From contig DAOTTQ010000029.1 in the NCBI GenBank assembly GCA_034437555.1, positions 62,001-126,000 on the forward strand: DNA of 64,000 nt. The letters run 5' to 3'. Positions 44,270 through 53,665 of this stretch are shown here, in pieces; position 1 is the first letter of the stretch; every line of letters begins with the position of its first letter. The position numbers and the translations under genes were made by a program. The stretch comes from JANWYT01 sp034437555 (GTDB lineage: Bacteria; Chloroflexota; Anaerolineae; Aggregatilineales; Phototrophicaceae). Below the pieces are notes generated by a model. It searched no databases, had not been told where the DNA came from, and worked only from the letters and a program-made list of their open reading frames with translations.

Positions 44270-44629
44270 GTGAGCAAGAAAGCCATCTTAGCTGTTCATC
44301 ATGATGATGAACGCAATGCCATTTCTGGTTTGTTAGTTGACCAAAGATTTGAAGTCCATGCCGCCAGGACGGGTTATGACGTGATGTGCTTGGTTGAGGA
44401 CTTTGAAATTAGCCTTATTGTCACCGATATTCAACTTGAGGACATGCAGGTATGGAAAATGCTAAGTAAGCTAAAGGAAAATAAGACTATTGCTTCTTTG
44501 CCAATGATAGTTCTCTCTGATGAATCTGTGGTTGCCCCGCTTTCTAACTTCCCCATCACCCTTGTGGTACGCCCTGTTGCGCTTACCAGCCTTCGTCAAA
44601 TCATCCGACAGTTAGAAGAATCTTTATAA
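44270..44629 (+). CDS. CheY-like receiver-domain protein with degenerate switch residues
   Basis: A 119-residue single receiver domain. Near the N-terminus the acidic pair appears as VHHDDERNA; the phospho-acceptor Asp is in LIVTDIQLEDM (near residue 53); the conserved Lys of the KP motif is replaced by Arg (VVRPVALTSL), and the switch Thr/Ser region reads MIVLSDES. Phosphorylation may still occur but signalling is likely altered. Start is GTG 44270 with AGGAGAG nine bases upstream. It lies 84 bases after the AAA ATPase and probably shares its function; no histidine kinase is nearby. Confidence 0.8.
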   Translation: MSKKAILAVHHDDERNAISGLLVDQRFEVHAARTGYDVMCLVEDFEISLIVTDIQLEDMQVWKMLSKLKENKTIASLPMIVLSDESVVAPLSNFPITLVVRPVALTSLRQIIRQLEESL

Positions 44630-44710
44630 ACCGTTTGCTTAATGGCTTGCCCATCCTCTAAAATCCTGTTACAGTTGGCTCTTTAATAAACGCACCAAAC
44701 AGGGCTAAAG

Positions 44711-45709
44711 ATGATTTTTATTACAGGTGGCACAGGATTTTTAGGTAGGCATTTGGTTTCTGCATTGTGTCGTGAAGGGGTGCCGATGCGTGTTTTAACG
44801 CGCCAACCTCATCGTTACGCTTGGCTTTCTAATTATGCGCGGGTAGACGTTGTACAAGGCGACTTGCGCGAAGAAAAGCCCCTAGACGCGCTTCTTTTAG
44901 GGTGCGAACAAGTGATTCACGCGGCGGGTTTATTTAGCATGTGGGGTGGGGCAGGTGATTTTTATGCTACCAACGTGCAAGGCACAAAACACTTGCTAGA
45001 AGCCTCACAACGGGCGGGCGTTAAACGGTTTCTTTACGTGTCTACGGTGGCGGTAGTGGGTGAACCTCTTAAGGGGCGTATTGTAGATGAAACGCATCCT
45101 TGCACGCCTTCTGATGCATATCAAGCCAGCAAACTAGAAGCCGAGCGATTGGTGCTAGAGGCAAATGGCGTTGGCGGGATGCAAACGGTGGTGGTGCGTC
45201 CCGGTGCGTTTTATGGCGCGTTGGGGAATTATGCGTTTAATCGTTTATTTTTTACCGACCCCATGCGTGGCATCATTATGCAAATGAACGGCGGGAACTA
45301 TGTTATTTTTCCTGTGTACATTCGTGACGTGGTGCAGGGCATCCAAAAGGCGATGGCACATGGGCGCGCGGGCGAAGTGTATCATATATGTGGCGAGTGC
45401 TTGCCCCACAAAGAGGCGTTTGACATTATTTGTCGGCAGGCGGGCTTGCACTATCCACGCCTAAATATCCCTAATTGGCTGGGTTTGGGGTTTGCACGAT
45501 TTTTAACCATGATTTCTGACATTACCAAGCGTGAACCCTTTTATCCTATTGGGCTAAAGTCGTATGTTTTTAACGATTGGAATGTGAGCAGTGAAAAGGC
45601 AAAACGTGAACTAGGTTTTACGCCAACGCCTTTTGAAGAAGGAGTGCGCCAAACGTTGGCGTGGTATAAGGCGGGCAAACCGCCATCTTTGCCAGAGCTA
45701 GAGTGCTAA
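44711..45709 (+). CDS. NAD-dependent epimerase/dehydratase family protein
   Basis: A 332-residue extended SDR. GxxGxxG appears as FITGGTGFLGRHL (residues 3-15), the catalytic pair as Y-x3-K in DAYQASKLEAERL (near residue 137), with Ser/Thr in YVSTVAVVG. It resembles the hopanoid-associated or 3-beta-HSD-like sugar/sterol epimerase group, so its substrate could be a nucleotide sugar or a lipid. AGGG lies eight bases before the ATG. The upstream gap of 80 bases contains no clear promoter. Confidence 0.85.
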   Translation: MIFITGGTGFLGRHLVSALCREGVPMRVLTRQPHRYAWLSNYARVDVVQGDLREEKPLDALLLGCEQVIHAAGLFSMWGGAGDFYATNVQGTKHLLEASQRAGVKRFLYVSTVAVVGEPLKGRIVDETHPCTPSDAYQASKLEAERLVLEANGVGGMQTVVVRPGAFYGALGNYAFNRLFFTDPMRGIIMQMNGGNYVIFPVYIRDVVQGIQKAMAHGRAGEVYHICGECLPHKEAFDIICRQAGLHYPRLNIPNWLGLGFARFLTMISDITKREPFYPIGLKSYVFNDWNVSSEKAKRELGFTPTPFEEGVRQTLAWYKAGKPPSLPELEC

Positions 45710-45750
45710 AAGCCCTACATTTTTGGGCGTTCATCGGTTATGCTTGTGAC

Positions 45751-45770
45751 GGCGCGAATTCGCGCCTTTA
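45751..45770 (+). terminator. Perfect palindrome upstream of obg
   Basis: GGCGCGAATTCGCGCC (45751-45766) is a perfect 16-base palindrome followed by TTTAT. It probably ends transcription of the epimerase gene; the T-run is short, so termination may be partial. Confidence 0.5.
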
Positions 45771-45808
45771 TGGGTTAAAGTTTAAGCTAGAGAAAATGGA
45801 ATCAGCAC

Positions 45809-47074
45809 ATGCTGGTAGATGAAGCAAAGATTTACATTAAAAGTGGTGATGGTGGTGATGGTGCAATGGCGTTTCGCCGTGAGAAGTATGTACCTCGTGG
45901 GGGGCCCAGTGGCGGTGATGGCGGTGATGGTGGCGACATTGTTATCAAGGTAAACCCCAGCATTAATACCCTGCGCTACTTTCAACAACATACGCAATTT
46001 AAGGCAAAGCAAGGGGGCAGTGGCGGTACCAGCAATCGTACAGGCGCAAATGCCAACCACGTTGAAATAGAAGTGCCAGCAGGCACGATTGTTCGTGATG
46101 CAGAAACAGGCGAACTGGTCGCTGATCTCATTCAGCCCACTGATAAGGTTTTGGTGTCAAAGGGCGGACGCGGTGGTAAAGGCAATGCACGCTTTGCGAC
46201 AGCCTCTAATCGTACCCCACGCCTTGCAGAAAAGGGCGTACCTGGTCAAGAACGTTGGCTAAAGCTAGAGCTAAAGCTGATTGCTGATGTGGGGATTGTG
46301 GGCGTGCCGAATGCGGGCAAGTCTACGTTACTTTCTGTGATTAGTAACGCAAAGCCTAAAATTGCACCTTACGCCTTTACGACCCTAGAACCGAACTTGG
46401 GCATGGTGCTTTACGATGACCAAGACCTTGTGTTTGCGGATATTCCAGGCTTAATTGAGGGCGCACACTTGGGTATTGGGCTAGGACACTCGTTTTTGCG
46501 TCATATTCAACGCACACGAGTTTTGGTGCATTTGCTAAATGGCGAAAGCGATAATCCCGTAGCAGATTACAACCAAATCAATACAGAGCTTTCGTTGTTT
46601 GATGACAAACTATCGCGGAAGCCCCAAATTGTGGTGCTAAACAAGATTGATAACCCCGATGTTTTAGCAAAGTGGAAGCAAATTGAGGCAGACTTGCAGC
46701 GGCGTGGTGTAGAAGTGATGGCGATTAGTGCGCTTACTCGTGAAAACCTAATGCCTCTCATTCAACGGGTGTTTTTAACCATGAGTGACGTGCCAGAGGA
46801 TGACAACCCTATTCATGACGAAACGCCACTTTATGAGCTAGAACCCGTTGAACCCATCTTTACTATTGAGCGTGACTCCTCTGGGGCGTACTTGGTAAAG
46901 GGCAAGCGTATAGAACGTGCTGCGGCGATGACGTATTGGGACAATGAAGAAGCGATTATGCGCTTCCAGAAAATCTTGGATGTGCTTGGCATTAGCAAGG
47001 CACTAGAGCAAGCAGGCGTACAGCTAGGTGATACCGTATTTATTGGCGATTTTGAGCTAGAATGGTCGGAATAA
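45809..47074 (+). CDS. obgE: GTPase Obg/CgtA
   Basis: A 421-residue GTPase that assists 50S ribosome assembly and stress responses. The N-terminal Obg fold (about 1-158) is Gly-rich (GGPSGGDGGDGG), the G domain has G1 GVPNAGKST, G3 DIPGLIEGA and G4 LNKID, and a C-terminal OCT domain (about 345-421) follows. Length is normal for the three-domain form. The stop codon is followed directly by the nadD start, indicating translational coupling. Confidence 0.96.
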   Translation: MLVDEAKIYIKSGDGGDGAMAFRREKYVPRGGPSGGDGGDGGDIVIKVNPSINTLRYFQQHTQFKAKQGGSGGTSNRTGANANHVEIEVPAGTIVRDAETGELVADLIQPTDKVLVSKGGRGGKGNARFATASNRTPRLAEKGVPGQERWLKLELKLIADVGIVGVPNAGKSTLLSVISNAKPKIAPYAFTTLEPNLGMVLYDDQDLVFADIPGLIEGAHLGIGLGHSFLRHIQRTRVLVHLLNGESDNPVADYNQINTELSLFDDKLSRKPQIVVLNKIDNPDVLAKWKQIEADLQRRGVEVMAISALTRENLMPLIQRVFLTMSDVPEDDNPIHDETPLYELEPVEPIFTIERDSSGAYLVKGKRIERAAAMTYWDNEEAIMRFQKILDVLGISKALEQAGVQLGDTVFIGDFELEWSE

Positions 47075-47683
47075 GTGTCTCGAATGGGTATTTTGGGGGG
47101 GACATTCGACCCCCCTCATGTGGGTCATTTGATTTTAGCAGAGTACACAATGGAAGCCCTCAAACTTGACCACATCTTGTTTGTACCTGTGGGCGACCAT
47201 CCCTTCAAGGGTGATAAAACGCGACAGGGCGTTAATCATCGGTTGCAAATGCTAGAAGTTGCTATTGAAGGCAACACACGCTTTAGTATTTCTACGGTGG
47301 ATATTGACCGCGAGGGACCCCATTATTCGGCGGACACGGTGGCAATTATTCAGCGACAGCACCCTGATGCAGAACTCTTTTTTGTGATGGGGGGTGATAA
47401 CTTACGTAGTTTGCCTTCATGGACACGCGCGACAGACCTTTATCATCAATGTCGTTTGGCGGTGATGAAGCGTGCGGATGAAGACATTTCGCCCACCATG
47501 CACGATGACATTTTACCCAATTTATCACAGCATGTAGATATCGTAGATGTGCCCCTTTTAAGTATTTGGCTTTCGTCTACGCACGTTATTGAGCGGCTAG
47601 AGCAGGGCAAGAGTGTTCGTTATCTTGTTCCTGATAAGGTGCTTGATTACATTCATCAGCAAGGCATTTATCGCAAGGCATAA
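47075..47683 (+). CDS. nadD: Nicotinate-nucleotide adenylyltransferase
   Basis: A 202-residue enzyme that adenylates nicotinate mononucleotide in NAD synthesis. The nucleotidyl-transferase motif is GGTFDPPHVGHL (near residue 8) and the C-terminal SSTHVIERL corresponds to the ISxT-R motif. Start is GTG 47075, immediately after the obg stop; ATG 47084 would drop three residues and is also possible. obg-nadD adjacency is common in bacteria. Confidence 0.93.
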   Translation: MSRMGILGGTFDPPHVGHLILAEYTMEALKLDHILFVPVGDHPFKGDKTRQGVNHRLQMLEVAIEGNTRFSISTVDIDREGPHYSADTVAIIQRQHPDAELFFVMGGDNLRSLPSWTRATDLYHQCRLAVMKRADEDISPTMHDDILPNLSQHVDIVDVPLLSIWLSSTHVIERLEQGKSVRYLVPDKVLDYIHQQGIYRKA

Positions 47684-47685
47684 CT

Positions 47686-49401
47686 ATGACATCTTACAAA
47701 GGCTTTACGGCGGTTGTTTTGGTGTTTGGGCTTTTGATTAGCCTAACATCGCTTGTGATGGGGCAAGGCGCACCCACACTTGTTCCTCCTACACTGGTTC
47801 CTTCTTTACCTATCCCTATTTTGGACATCGTTCCGACGCAATCGACGATTGCGCGATTGCAAAGTGCGGGGCGTGTGCGCGTGGGTGTGCTTTACAATGA
47901 GCCTCCTTTTGGTGAACTTACCTTACGGGGTGAAGTGCGTGGTTTTGATGCCGACCTTGCCCGCAAATTGGCAGAGGCTTGGGGTATTGAGATTGACTTT
48001 GTACAAGTTACGCGCACATCAGGCATAGAAGCCCTTAAACGGGGCGAAGTGGATATGCTGATTGCTGCCCAAGTGCATGAACGGTCTTTAGCGCGTGAAG
48101 TGGAATTTAGCCAGCCGTACCGCGTGGGCAAGCAAGCCATGATGGTACGCAACGACGACGAAGCACAGACCCTGTTTAACATGGTGAATCGTACTGTCGG
48201 GTATGTGCTTGGCACAGAGGGGCAACGCGCCATTGAAAGCTGGCAAGCCGAAACAGGGCTAACATTAGCAAGCAAGGATTACTTTACGCTGGATAAGGCG
48301 TTGGGAGGCTTGTTTGCGGGTGAAGTTGATGGGGTAGTGGCACGCCAAGAACACTTATTGCGGGTAGCAGGCAACCAGCTTTTTTCACTAAAGGTGTTGG
48401 ATGAACCTGTCAGTGTAGAGCCTTTTGCGGTGGCTATTTCGCGCCAAGATGTGAGCTTTAGGCAACTGATAGACCGCACACTGCAATTTTTTATTGAAGA
48501 TGGCACGATGGAAACTTTGTATAGTACCTATTTTCAAGGGCAAGCCTTCCAGATGGATACGTCGCCTGTGTGGGCAGGTGTGGGGGATACTGCGCCAACA
48601 CCCAACCAATTTTCCACAGAACTGCGTCTACCACAAGAATATGTTTTGGCGCGGATTCAAAGCACGGGTAAAGTGCGTGTGGCAGGGCTTTTCCCGTTGC
48701 CAGCAGATGCGCTTGATAGTGTGCGTCGTGTCGATACGATGAATCGGCAAGTGATAGAGATGTTGGCACAGCGATGGGGCGTAAGTGTTGAACTGGTTGA
48801 AGGTGGCGATGTCTATGAGCTATTGGAGCTAGGCTTGGCAGATATTGCAGTGGGTGTAAAGCTTGATTGGGCATTTGCTAACCGTGTGGACTATAGCCAA
48901 CCCTATATGCTTCATGGTGACCGATTAATGGTTAAAACCAATATCAGCGTCAGTGGGTTTAATGACCTTCGTAACAAGTGGATTGGCATTATGAACAGTG
49001 ATGAAGGCGCACAAGAACGCGCACAAGGCTGGGCGGATAGCATTACTGCCCGTGTGCGCTTCTATAACACCTCCGAGGCAAATGCGGCGGATGCTATGCT
49101 TGTTGAAAACAACGCAGATGTGGTTTATGCCGATAGCCTAAAGCTGCTGGGGCATTTAAGCGCGAACTCTACCACACTAAGGCTGACAGAACGCTGGTAT
49201 AGCCGTAATTACATTGGCTTTGCGTTGCCCCGAAATGATGTGGACTTTAGGCATCTGGTAGATTATACGCTTCAAGAAATGCAATCGGACGGCACACTAG
49301 GTAATATGCTTGCGCTGGTGATACCGCCCAATGAGGACAAGCCGATATTTTTAATTACGCCCGGCTCGGATGACTATTACGGCATTACGCTAGACTCTTA
49401 G
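47686..49401 (+). CDS. Tandem family-3 extracellular solute-binding protein
   Basis: A 571-residue exported protein with an N-terminal signal/hydrophobic segment (about 6-26), a short Pro-rich spacer, and two complete solute-binding domains of the amino-acid type: about 55-285 (GRVRVGVLYNEPPFGE; RGFDADLARKLAEAWG) and about 325-560 (GKVRVAGLFPLPADAL; VIEMLAQRWGVSV). The second copy has lost the usual substrate-loop sequence after VRV and may bind something else or nothing. No lipobox Cys is seen, and no permease or ATPase is adjacent. It starts two bases after nadD. Confidence 0.85.
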   Translation: MTSYKGFTAVVLVFGLLISLTSLVMGQGAPTLVPPTLVPSLPIPILDIVPTQSTIARLQSAGRVRVGVLYNEPPFGELTLRGEVRGFDADLARKLAEAWGIEIDFVQVTRTSGIEALKRGEVDMLIAAQVHERSLAREVEFSQPYRVGKQAMMVRNDDEAQTLFNMVNRTVGYVLGTEGQRAIESWQAETGLTLASKDYFTLDKALGGLFAGEVDGVVARQEHLLRVAGNQLFSLKVLDEPVSVEPFAVAISRQDVSFRQLIDRTLQFFIEDGTMETLYSTYFQGQAFQMDTSPVWAGVGDTAPTPNQFSTELRLPQEYVLARIQSTGKVRVAGLFPLPADALDSVRRVDTMNRQVIEMLAQRWGVSVELVEGGDVYELLELGLADIAVGVKLDWAFANRVDYSQPYMLHGDRLMVKTNISVSGFNDLRNKWIGIMNSDEGAQERAQGWADSITARVRFYNTSEANAADAMLVENNADVVYADSLKLLGHLSANSTTLRLTERWYSRNYIGFALPRNDVDFRHLVDYTLQEMQSDGTLGNMLALVIPPNEDKPIFLITPGSDDYYGITLDS

Positions 49402-50305
49402 GCTCGCGCTTGTTTGCAATGAAAACGCCTGTCATGATGATTGCCCCTGCCAACACTTCTAAGAAAGTGGGGGCTTCTAAAAACACAATGAACGCCAAAA
49501 TAGTCGCTGTTACGGTGACGATTTGCCCTGACAGCGTTACAAGTGTGGCAGGCATATAGGCAAGGGCGTAATTAAAGCTAGAATGACCAATGAGCGTAGG
49601 AATGAGCGTGACCATTAACACCCAAAAATAACCCTCTAACGTATAGCCAAAAAACGTGTAGCCACTGATGATGACAATCGCAGTGGTAACAAACCCACCC
49701 ACGCCATACAAAATCCATAAGTACGGAATGAGGGACACTTTTTGGCGTATCACCCGACCAGAAATAATATAAACACTTCCTGCAAGAGATCCTAGCAACG
49801 CCAAAAAATTGCCTAGCAGAATGTCATCGGCTTGGGCAGAGCCATCTGAACCGTGTGACAAGGCAATGAGAATGCCCCCCAATAAAGCAATGAGCAACCC
49901 CCACCACACATTACGCCCAAAGTGAACCTTGAGAAAGAACACCTCCATTAGTGCTACCCAGATGGGCCCCGTATTTGTGATAACCTGATTGAGCATGATG
50001 GATGTTTTCTCTACACTTGTGATAACCAGAATAAAGTGTATGCCTATCCAAACGCCTGCAAACACGGAAAATAGCCAATCTTTGCGCGTTAGGCGGGCGA
50101 TTTCTGGTCGATAGCTTTTGATGATAAACGGGGTAAGGATTGCGGACGCAAGAATAAGGCGAAGGCTGGCGATGACGATTGACGGCACGCCATTTTGCTG
50201 CGTAAGACGAATGACAATACCCGCAAATGTAAACCCTGCAAGCGCAATGATGAGGCTAAGGAGTGGTTTGGAAAGGCTGAACGACCCCACTTTAAGCGTT
50301 GCCAC
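49385..50305 (-). CDS. DMT-superfamily (EamA) transporter
   Basis: A 306-residue protein with ten hydrophobic helices arranged as two EamA repeats, the drug/metabolite exporter layout. Start is GTG 50305, which overlaps the end of the preceding transporter by 14 bases; the open frame continues upstream to 50443 but only as an out-of-frame shadow of that gene. It is a close paralogue of the 50292-51257 protein (shared GVPSIVIAS/GIPSLLIGA and VILIG-type segments), so the pair arose by duplication. Its 3' end overlaps the solute-binding gene at 49401 by 17 bases in convergent orientation. Substrate unknown. Confidence 0.88.
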   Translation of the reverse strand: MATLKVGSFSLSKPLLSLIIALAGFTFAGIVIRLTQQNGVPSIVIASLRLILASAILTPFIIKSYRPEIARLTRKDWLFSVFAGVWIGIHFILVITSVEKTSIMLNQVITNTGPIWVALMEVFFLKVHFGRNVWWGLLIALLGGILIALSHGSDGSAQADDILLGNFLALLGSLAGSVYIISGRVIRQKVSLIPYLWILYGVGGFVTTAIVIISGYTFFGYTLEGYFWVLMVTLIPTLIGHSSFNYALAYMPATLVTLSGQIVTVTATILAFIVFLEAPTFLEVLAGAIIMTGVFIANKREPKSLA

Positions 50306-51257
50306 GTTTTTCTTCGCCCTTCTTTGATTGCGCCTGCCCTTGACTGGCAAGCATGACACCGCCGAGTATGATGGCACTGCCCAGTATTTGTACAAAGGTA
50401 GGCGTTTCGCTAAACAGGATAAATGCCAAAAACGCACTCCCAATCGGCTCTAACTGCGTCACCATGCCTACCAGTGTGGCAGAAATATAGCCGATGGCGT
50501 AATTAAGCGTGGAATGACCAATAAGCTGGGGGAAGATAGCGCACGCTAAAAGCCATAAATAGCCTTCGCTGCTATAGCCTGTAATGGGGATGCCCGCCAG
50601 TAAAACGACTGCACTCATAATGATGCCACTGCACCCATACACCAGCCAAATATAGGGGATAACGGGCATTTTTGCGCGAAGTTTGCGCCCCACCACCAAA
50701 TACACCGCCACAGAGATACTGCCCACGATAGCAAGTGCCCCCCCCCGTAAGTGGTCATAAGTACGAGTAGTATCTTCTGCGACTGTGCCACTGCTACCCG
50801 CTGCAATAACAAGCCCGCCTGCAATAGCAATCATCAAGCCAACGATGACCCATCGTGTGGGCATAAAGCGCAAAAAGAAGAACTCTAGCAATGCCACCCA
50901 AATGGGCGAGGTGGTAACGAGAACGGTGCTTAGTAGTACCGAAGTGAACTCTAGGGAAGATACCCATGTGGCAAAGTGTAGTGCTAAAAATAAGCCGGAA
51001 AGCAACGCCAAACCCCAATCTTGAGGCTTAAGTGATTTAAGGACGTTTTGATAGCGCGACAACACGAAGGGCGTTAGCAAAAGAGCCGCAATGACCAAGC
51101 GACCCGCGCCAATGAGCAATGAGGGAATCCCTTCACTTTGGGCATAGCGAATGAAGATGGAAGAAGATGAAATAGCAAGAACACCCATTGCAATAATAAA
51201 AGCCAAATTAGAGGGAAGCCGTGCGGGCTGACCTTGCACTTCTGAGGCACTAGACAT
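50292..51257 (-). CDS. DMT-superfamily (EamA) transporter, upstream paralogue
   Basis: A 321-residue ten-helix EamA transporter with two internal repeats (about 15-150 and 165-300). The start at 51257 has GGAG about ten bases upstream (GGAGCGTTCTCACT) on the minus strand. The C-terminus is charged (QSKKGEEKRGNA) and cytosolic. It is the first gene of a two-gene operon with its paralogue. Such pairs can act as heterodimers as in SMR exporters, but in DMT proteins of this size each chain is normally self-sufficient. Confidence 0.88.
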   Translation of the reverse strand: MSSASEVQGQPARLPSNLAFIIAMGVLAISSSSIFIRYAQSEGIPSLLIGAGRLVIAALLLTPFVLSRYQNVLKSLKPQDWGLALLSGLFLALHFATWVSSLEFTSVLLSTVLVTTSPIWVALLEFFFLRFMPTRWVIVGLMIAIAGGLVIAAGSSGTVAEDTTRTYDHLRGGALAIVGSISVAVYLVVGRKLRAKMPVIPYIWLVYGCSGIIMSAVVLLAGIPITGYSSEGYLWLLACAIFPQLIGHSTLNYAIGYISATLVGMVTQLEPIGSAFLAFILFSETPTFVQILGSAIILGGVMLASQGQAQSKKGEEKRGNA

Positions 51258-51420
51258 AGTGAGAACGCTCCTAAAACGTGGACAGTTTAATTATAAGCAG
51301 GTGTGTGGATTGCGAATAGTGCCACGTTTTTAACAGGTTTCTTATGCAGATGCGCTATGATAAGAGAGTAGACTTTTTTGCTTACACCCACACTCTCAAT
51401 AATGAGAAGGAGAAACTCAC

Positions 51421-52035
51421 ATGGCATTTGAACTCGCCCCATTACCCTATGCAAATGATGCCCTTGAACCCCATATTGATGCCCGCACAATGGAAATTCA
51501 CCATGGCAAGCATCACAAGGCGTATACCGACAATTTGAACGCTGCACTTGCTGGCACTGAATGGGAAGGCAAGAGCATTGAAGAAATTTTGTCTAACCTA
51601 GATAAAGCGCCTGCCGACAAGAAGGGCGCAATCCAAAACAATGGCGGTGGTTTCTGGAATCACAACTTGTTCTGGTCTATCCTAAAGAAGAACGAAAACG
51701 GTTTGCCCAGTGGCGCATTGGCAGAAGCCATCAATAGCGCATTTGGTAGCTTTGATACCTTCAAAGAAGCCTTTAGCAAGGCAGCTATGACACGCTTTGG
51801 CAGCGGCTGGGCTTGGTTGGTGGTTGCCGCTGATGGTAGCCTGAAGGTGACAAGTTCACCTAACCAAGACAACCCTGTCATGACAGGCGACGGTACACCT
51901 ATTTTGGGCTTAGATGTTTGGGAACATGCTTACTATCTAAACTACCAAAACCGCCGTGCCGATTATGTCAGTGGCTTTTTCCATGTAGTGAACTGGGACA
52001 AAGTAGCCGAGCTATTTGAAGGCGCCAAGAGCTAA
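51421..52035 (+). CDS. sodA: Superoxide dismutase, Fe/Mn family (Mn-type features)
   Basis: A 204-residue cytosolic enzyme that converts superoxide to hydrogen peroxide and oxygen. Metal ligands are H27 (MEIHHGKHH), H81 (GGGFWNHNLFW), D165 and H169 (LGLDVWEHAYYL). Gly77 together with Gln149 in SPNQDNP is the arrangement of Mn enzymes (Fe enzymes place the Gln near residue 69), though cambialistic use cannot be excluded. AAGGAG precedes the ATG by seven bases. A terminator follows at 52036. Confidence 0.95.
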   Translation: MAFELAPLPYANDALEPHIDARTMEIHHGKHHKAYTDNLNAALAGTEWEGKSIEEILSNLDKAPADKKGAIQNNGGGFWNHNLFWSILKKNENGLPSGALAEAINSAFGSFDTFKEAFSKAAMTRFGSGWAWLVVAADGSLKVTSSPNQDNPVMTGDGTPILGLDVWEHAYYLNYQNRRADYVSGFFHVVNWDKVAELFEGAKS

Positions 52036-52069
52036 ATTTTTTAAGAGGGGCATCGTGACAAACGACATG
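52036..52069 (+). terminator. Intrinsic terminator of sodA
   Basis: AGGGGCAT (52036-52043) pairs with ATGCCCCT (52057-52064); an inner CGT/ACG pair extends the stem with a small bulge. TTTTTT follows. Confidence 0.85.
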
Positions 52070-52163
52070 CCCCTTTTTTATATAAGTGAGTTTTGACACT
52101 GTTTTTTAACCCCAAAGTGCGATACTAATGGGGTTGTTTCATGTTATTTTAGGAGCGTTTCAA

Positions 52164-53585
52164 ATGAGTGATTTTCGTATTGAAAAAGATTCTTTAGGTG
52201 AAGTGCGCGTGCCTGCTGGCGCATACTATGGCGCACAAACCCAACGCGCTGTGGACAATTTTCCCATTAGTGGAATGCGCCCTTGGTTTGCGTTTGTATG
52301 GAGCATGGCAACGATTAAACTGGCTGCTGCCAAAGTAAACCGTGACTTGGGTTTGCTGGATGCAAAAATGGCAGATGCCATTGTGCAAGCAGCGCAAGAA
52401 GTGATTGACGGCAAGTGGACAGAGCATTTTGTGGTAGACCCCTTTCAGGCGGGGGCAGGCACAAGCCATAATATGAACCTGAATGAAGTTATTGCTAACC
52501 GTGCTAACGAAATTTTGGGCTATGCGTTAGACAGCAAAGACAAGAAGCCTGTAGGCGCAAATGACCATGTGAATATGGCGCAAAGCACCAATGACACCAT
52601 TCCTACAGCGATTCGCTTGGGTGTTTTGTGGCGTTTAGACGAACTGATTGGTGTGCTAGAACACTTTGTAAGCGAAACACGCAAAAAAGCCGCTGAATGG
52701 GATGACATTGTTAAAACAGGTCGTACTCATTTACAGGATGCTGTGCCTGTGCGCGTGGGGCAAGAGGTGGGGGCTTGGGCAAAAGCCATTGAGCGCGGTA
52801 TCGAAAAGCTGAAAATGGCATCCGAAGGCTTGCGCCGTTTGGGCATTGGCGGCACGGCAGCGGGTACGGGCTTAAATGCCCACACCGAATACCACGCCCG
52901 TATGGTAAAAACCCTTTCAGAACTCACAGGCATTACGCTACAGCCTAGCGATGATTTGTTTGAATCTATGCAATCTATGCAGGATGCGGTGTTCTTTAGC
53001 GGTGCGATTCGCACGGTTGCCCAAGACTTTACCCGCATTGCCAATGATGTGCGCCTGTTAAGTAGTGGGCCTACTACAGGTTTGGCAGAAATGACCTGTC
53101 CTCCTGTACAGCCTGGTTCTTCTATTATGCCCGGCAAGGTAAACCCTGTTTTGGCAGAAATGCTTAACCAAGCCATGTTCCACGTGATGGGAAGCGACCA
53201 TACAGTAACGCTTTGCGCCCAAGCAGGGCAGCTTGAGCTTAACGTGATGATGCCCATGATTGCTCATAGCTTAAACGAAATGATGCAAGTGATGATTGGG
53301 TCTGTGCGTGCCTTTACGGATAAGCTAATGATGGGCTTAACGGTGAACCGTGACCAAGCCGAAGGGTGGTTGTCGCGCAATCCTATTTTGGTAACGGCAC
53401 TTAACCCCATTATTGGCTATGCTAATGGGGCAACGGTAGCAAAGAAATGCCTTGCCGAAGGAAAAAGCGTGCGCGATGTGGTACTAGAGATGGGTTTGAT
53501 GAGTGCGGATGACCTAGAAAAGGCACTTGCGCCCTACCCCATGACAGAAGGTGGGATTCATGCAGGTGGCGGTGGTGGCGGCTAA
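52164..53585 (+). CDS. fumC: Fumarate hydratase class II
   Basis: A 473-residue enzyme of the citric acid cycle that interconverts fumarate and malate without an iron-sulfur cluster. The superfamily signature GSSIMPGKVNP (near residue 325) and the substrate motifs TGRTHLQDA and AGTSHNMNLNEV are present. ATG 52164 follows AGGAG by nine bases; the upstream extension to 52128 is not conserved. Aspartase belongs to the same superfamily and shares several motifs, so some doubt remains over the substrate. The C-terminus ends in six Gly. Confidence 0.9.
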   Translation: MSDFRIEKDSLGEVRVPAGAYYGAQTQRAVDNFPISGMRPWFAFVWSMATIKLAAAKVNRDLGLLDAKMADAIVQAAQEVIDGKWTEHFVVDPFQAGAGTSHNMNLNEVIANRANEILGYALDSKDKKPVGANDHVNMAQSTNDTIPTAIRLGVLWRLDELIGVLEHFVSETRKKAAEWDDIVKTGRTHLQDAVPVRVGQEVGAWAKAIERGIEKLKMASEGLRRLGIGGTAAGTGLNAHTEYHARMVKTLSELTGITLQPSDDLFESMQSMQDAVFFSGAIRTVAQDFTRIANDVRLLSSGPTTGLAEMTCPPVQPGSSIMPGKVNPVLAEMLNQAMFHVMGSDHTVTLCAQAGQLELNVMMPMIAHSLNEMMQVMIGSVRAFTDKLMMGLTVNRDQAEGWLSRNPILVTALNPIIGYANGATVAKKCLAEGKSVRDVVLEMGLMSADDLEKALAPYPMTEGGIHAGGGGGG

Positions 53586-53615
53586 TTTTTGCCACTTTAT
53601 CGCATAAAAAACCAG

Positions 53616-53650
53616 AAAGAGGGTGTAACGCATGTTTACGCCCTCTTTTT
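53616..53650 (+). terminator. Bidirectional intrinsic terminator between fumC and the L,D-transpeptidase gene
   Basis: A 13-base-pair stem AAAGAGGGTGTAA / TTACGCCCTCTTT (one T-G pair) with loop CGCATGT, followed by TT on this strand; the A-rich left side gives a U-run on the minus strand, serving both convergent genes. Confidence 0.85.
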
Positions 53651-53665
53651 TATAGGCTGTAGGGC

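Noticed and set aside
52727..53257. 176-codon minus-strand frame over fumC
   Set aside because: Antisense shadow; no homology recognisable and no promoter.
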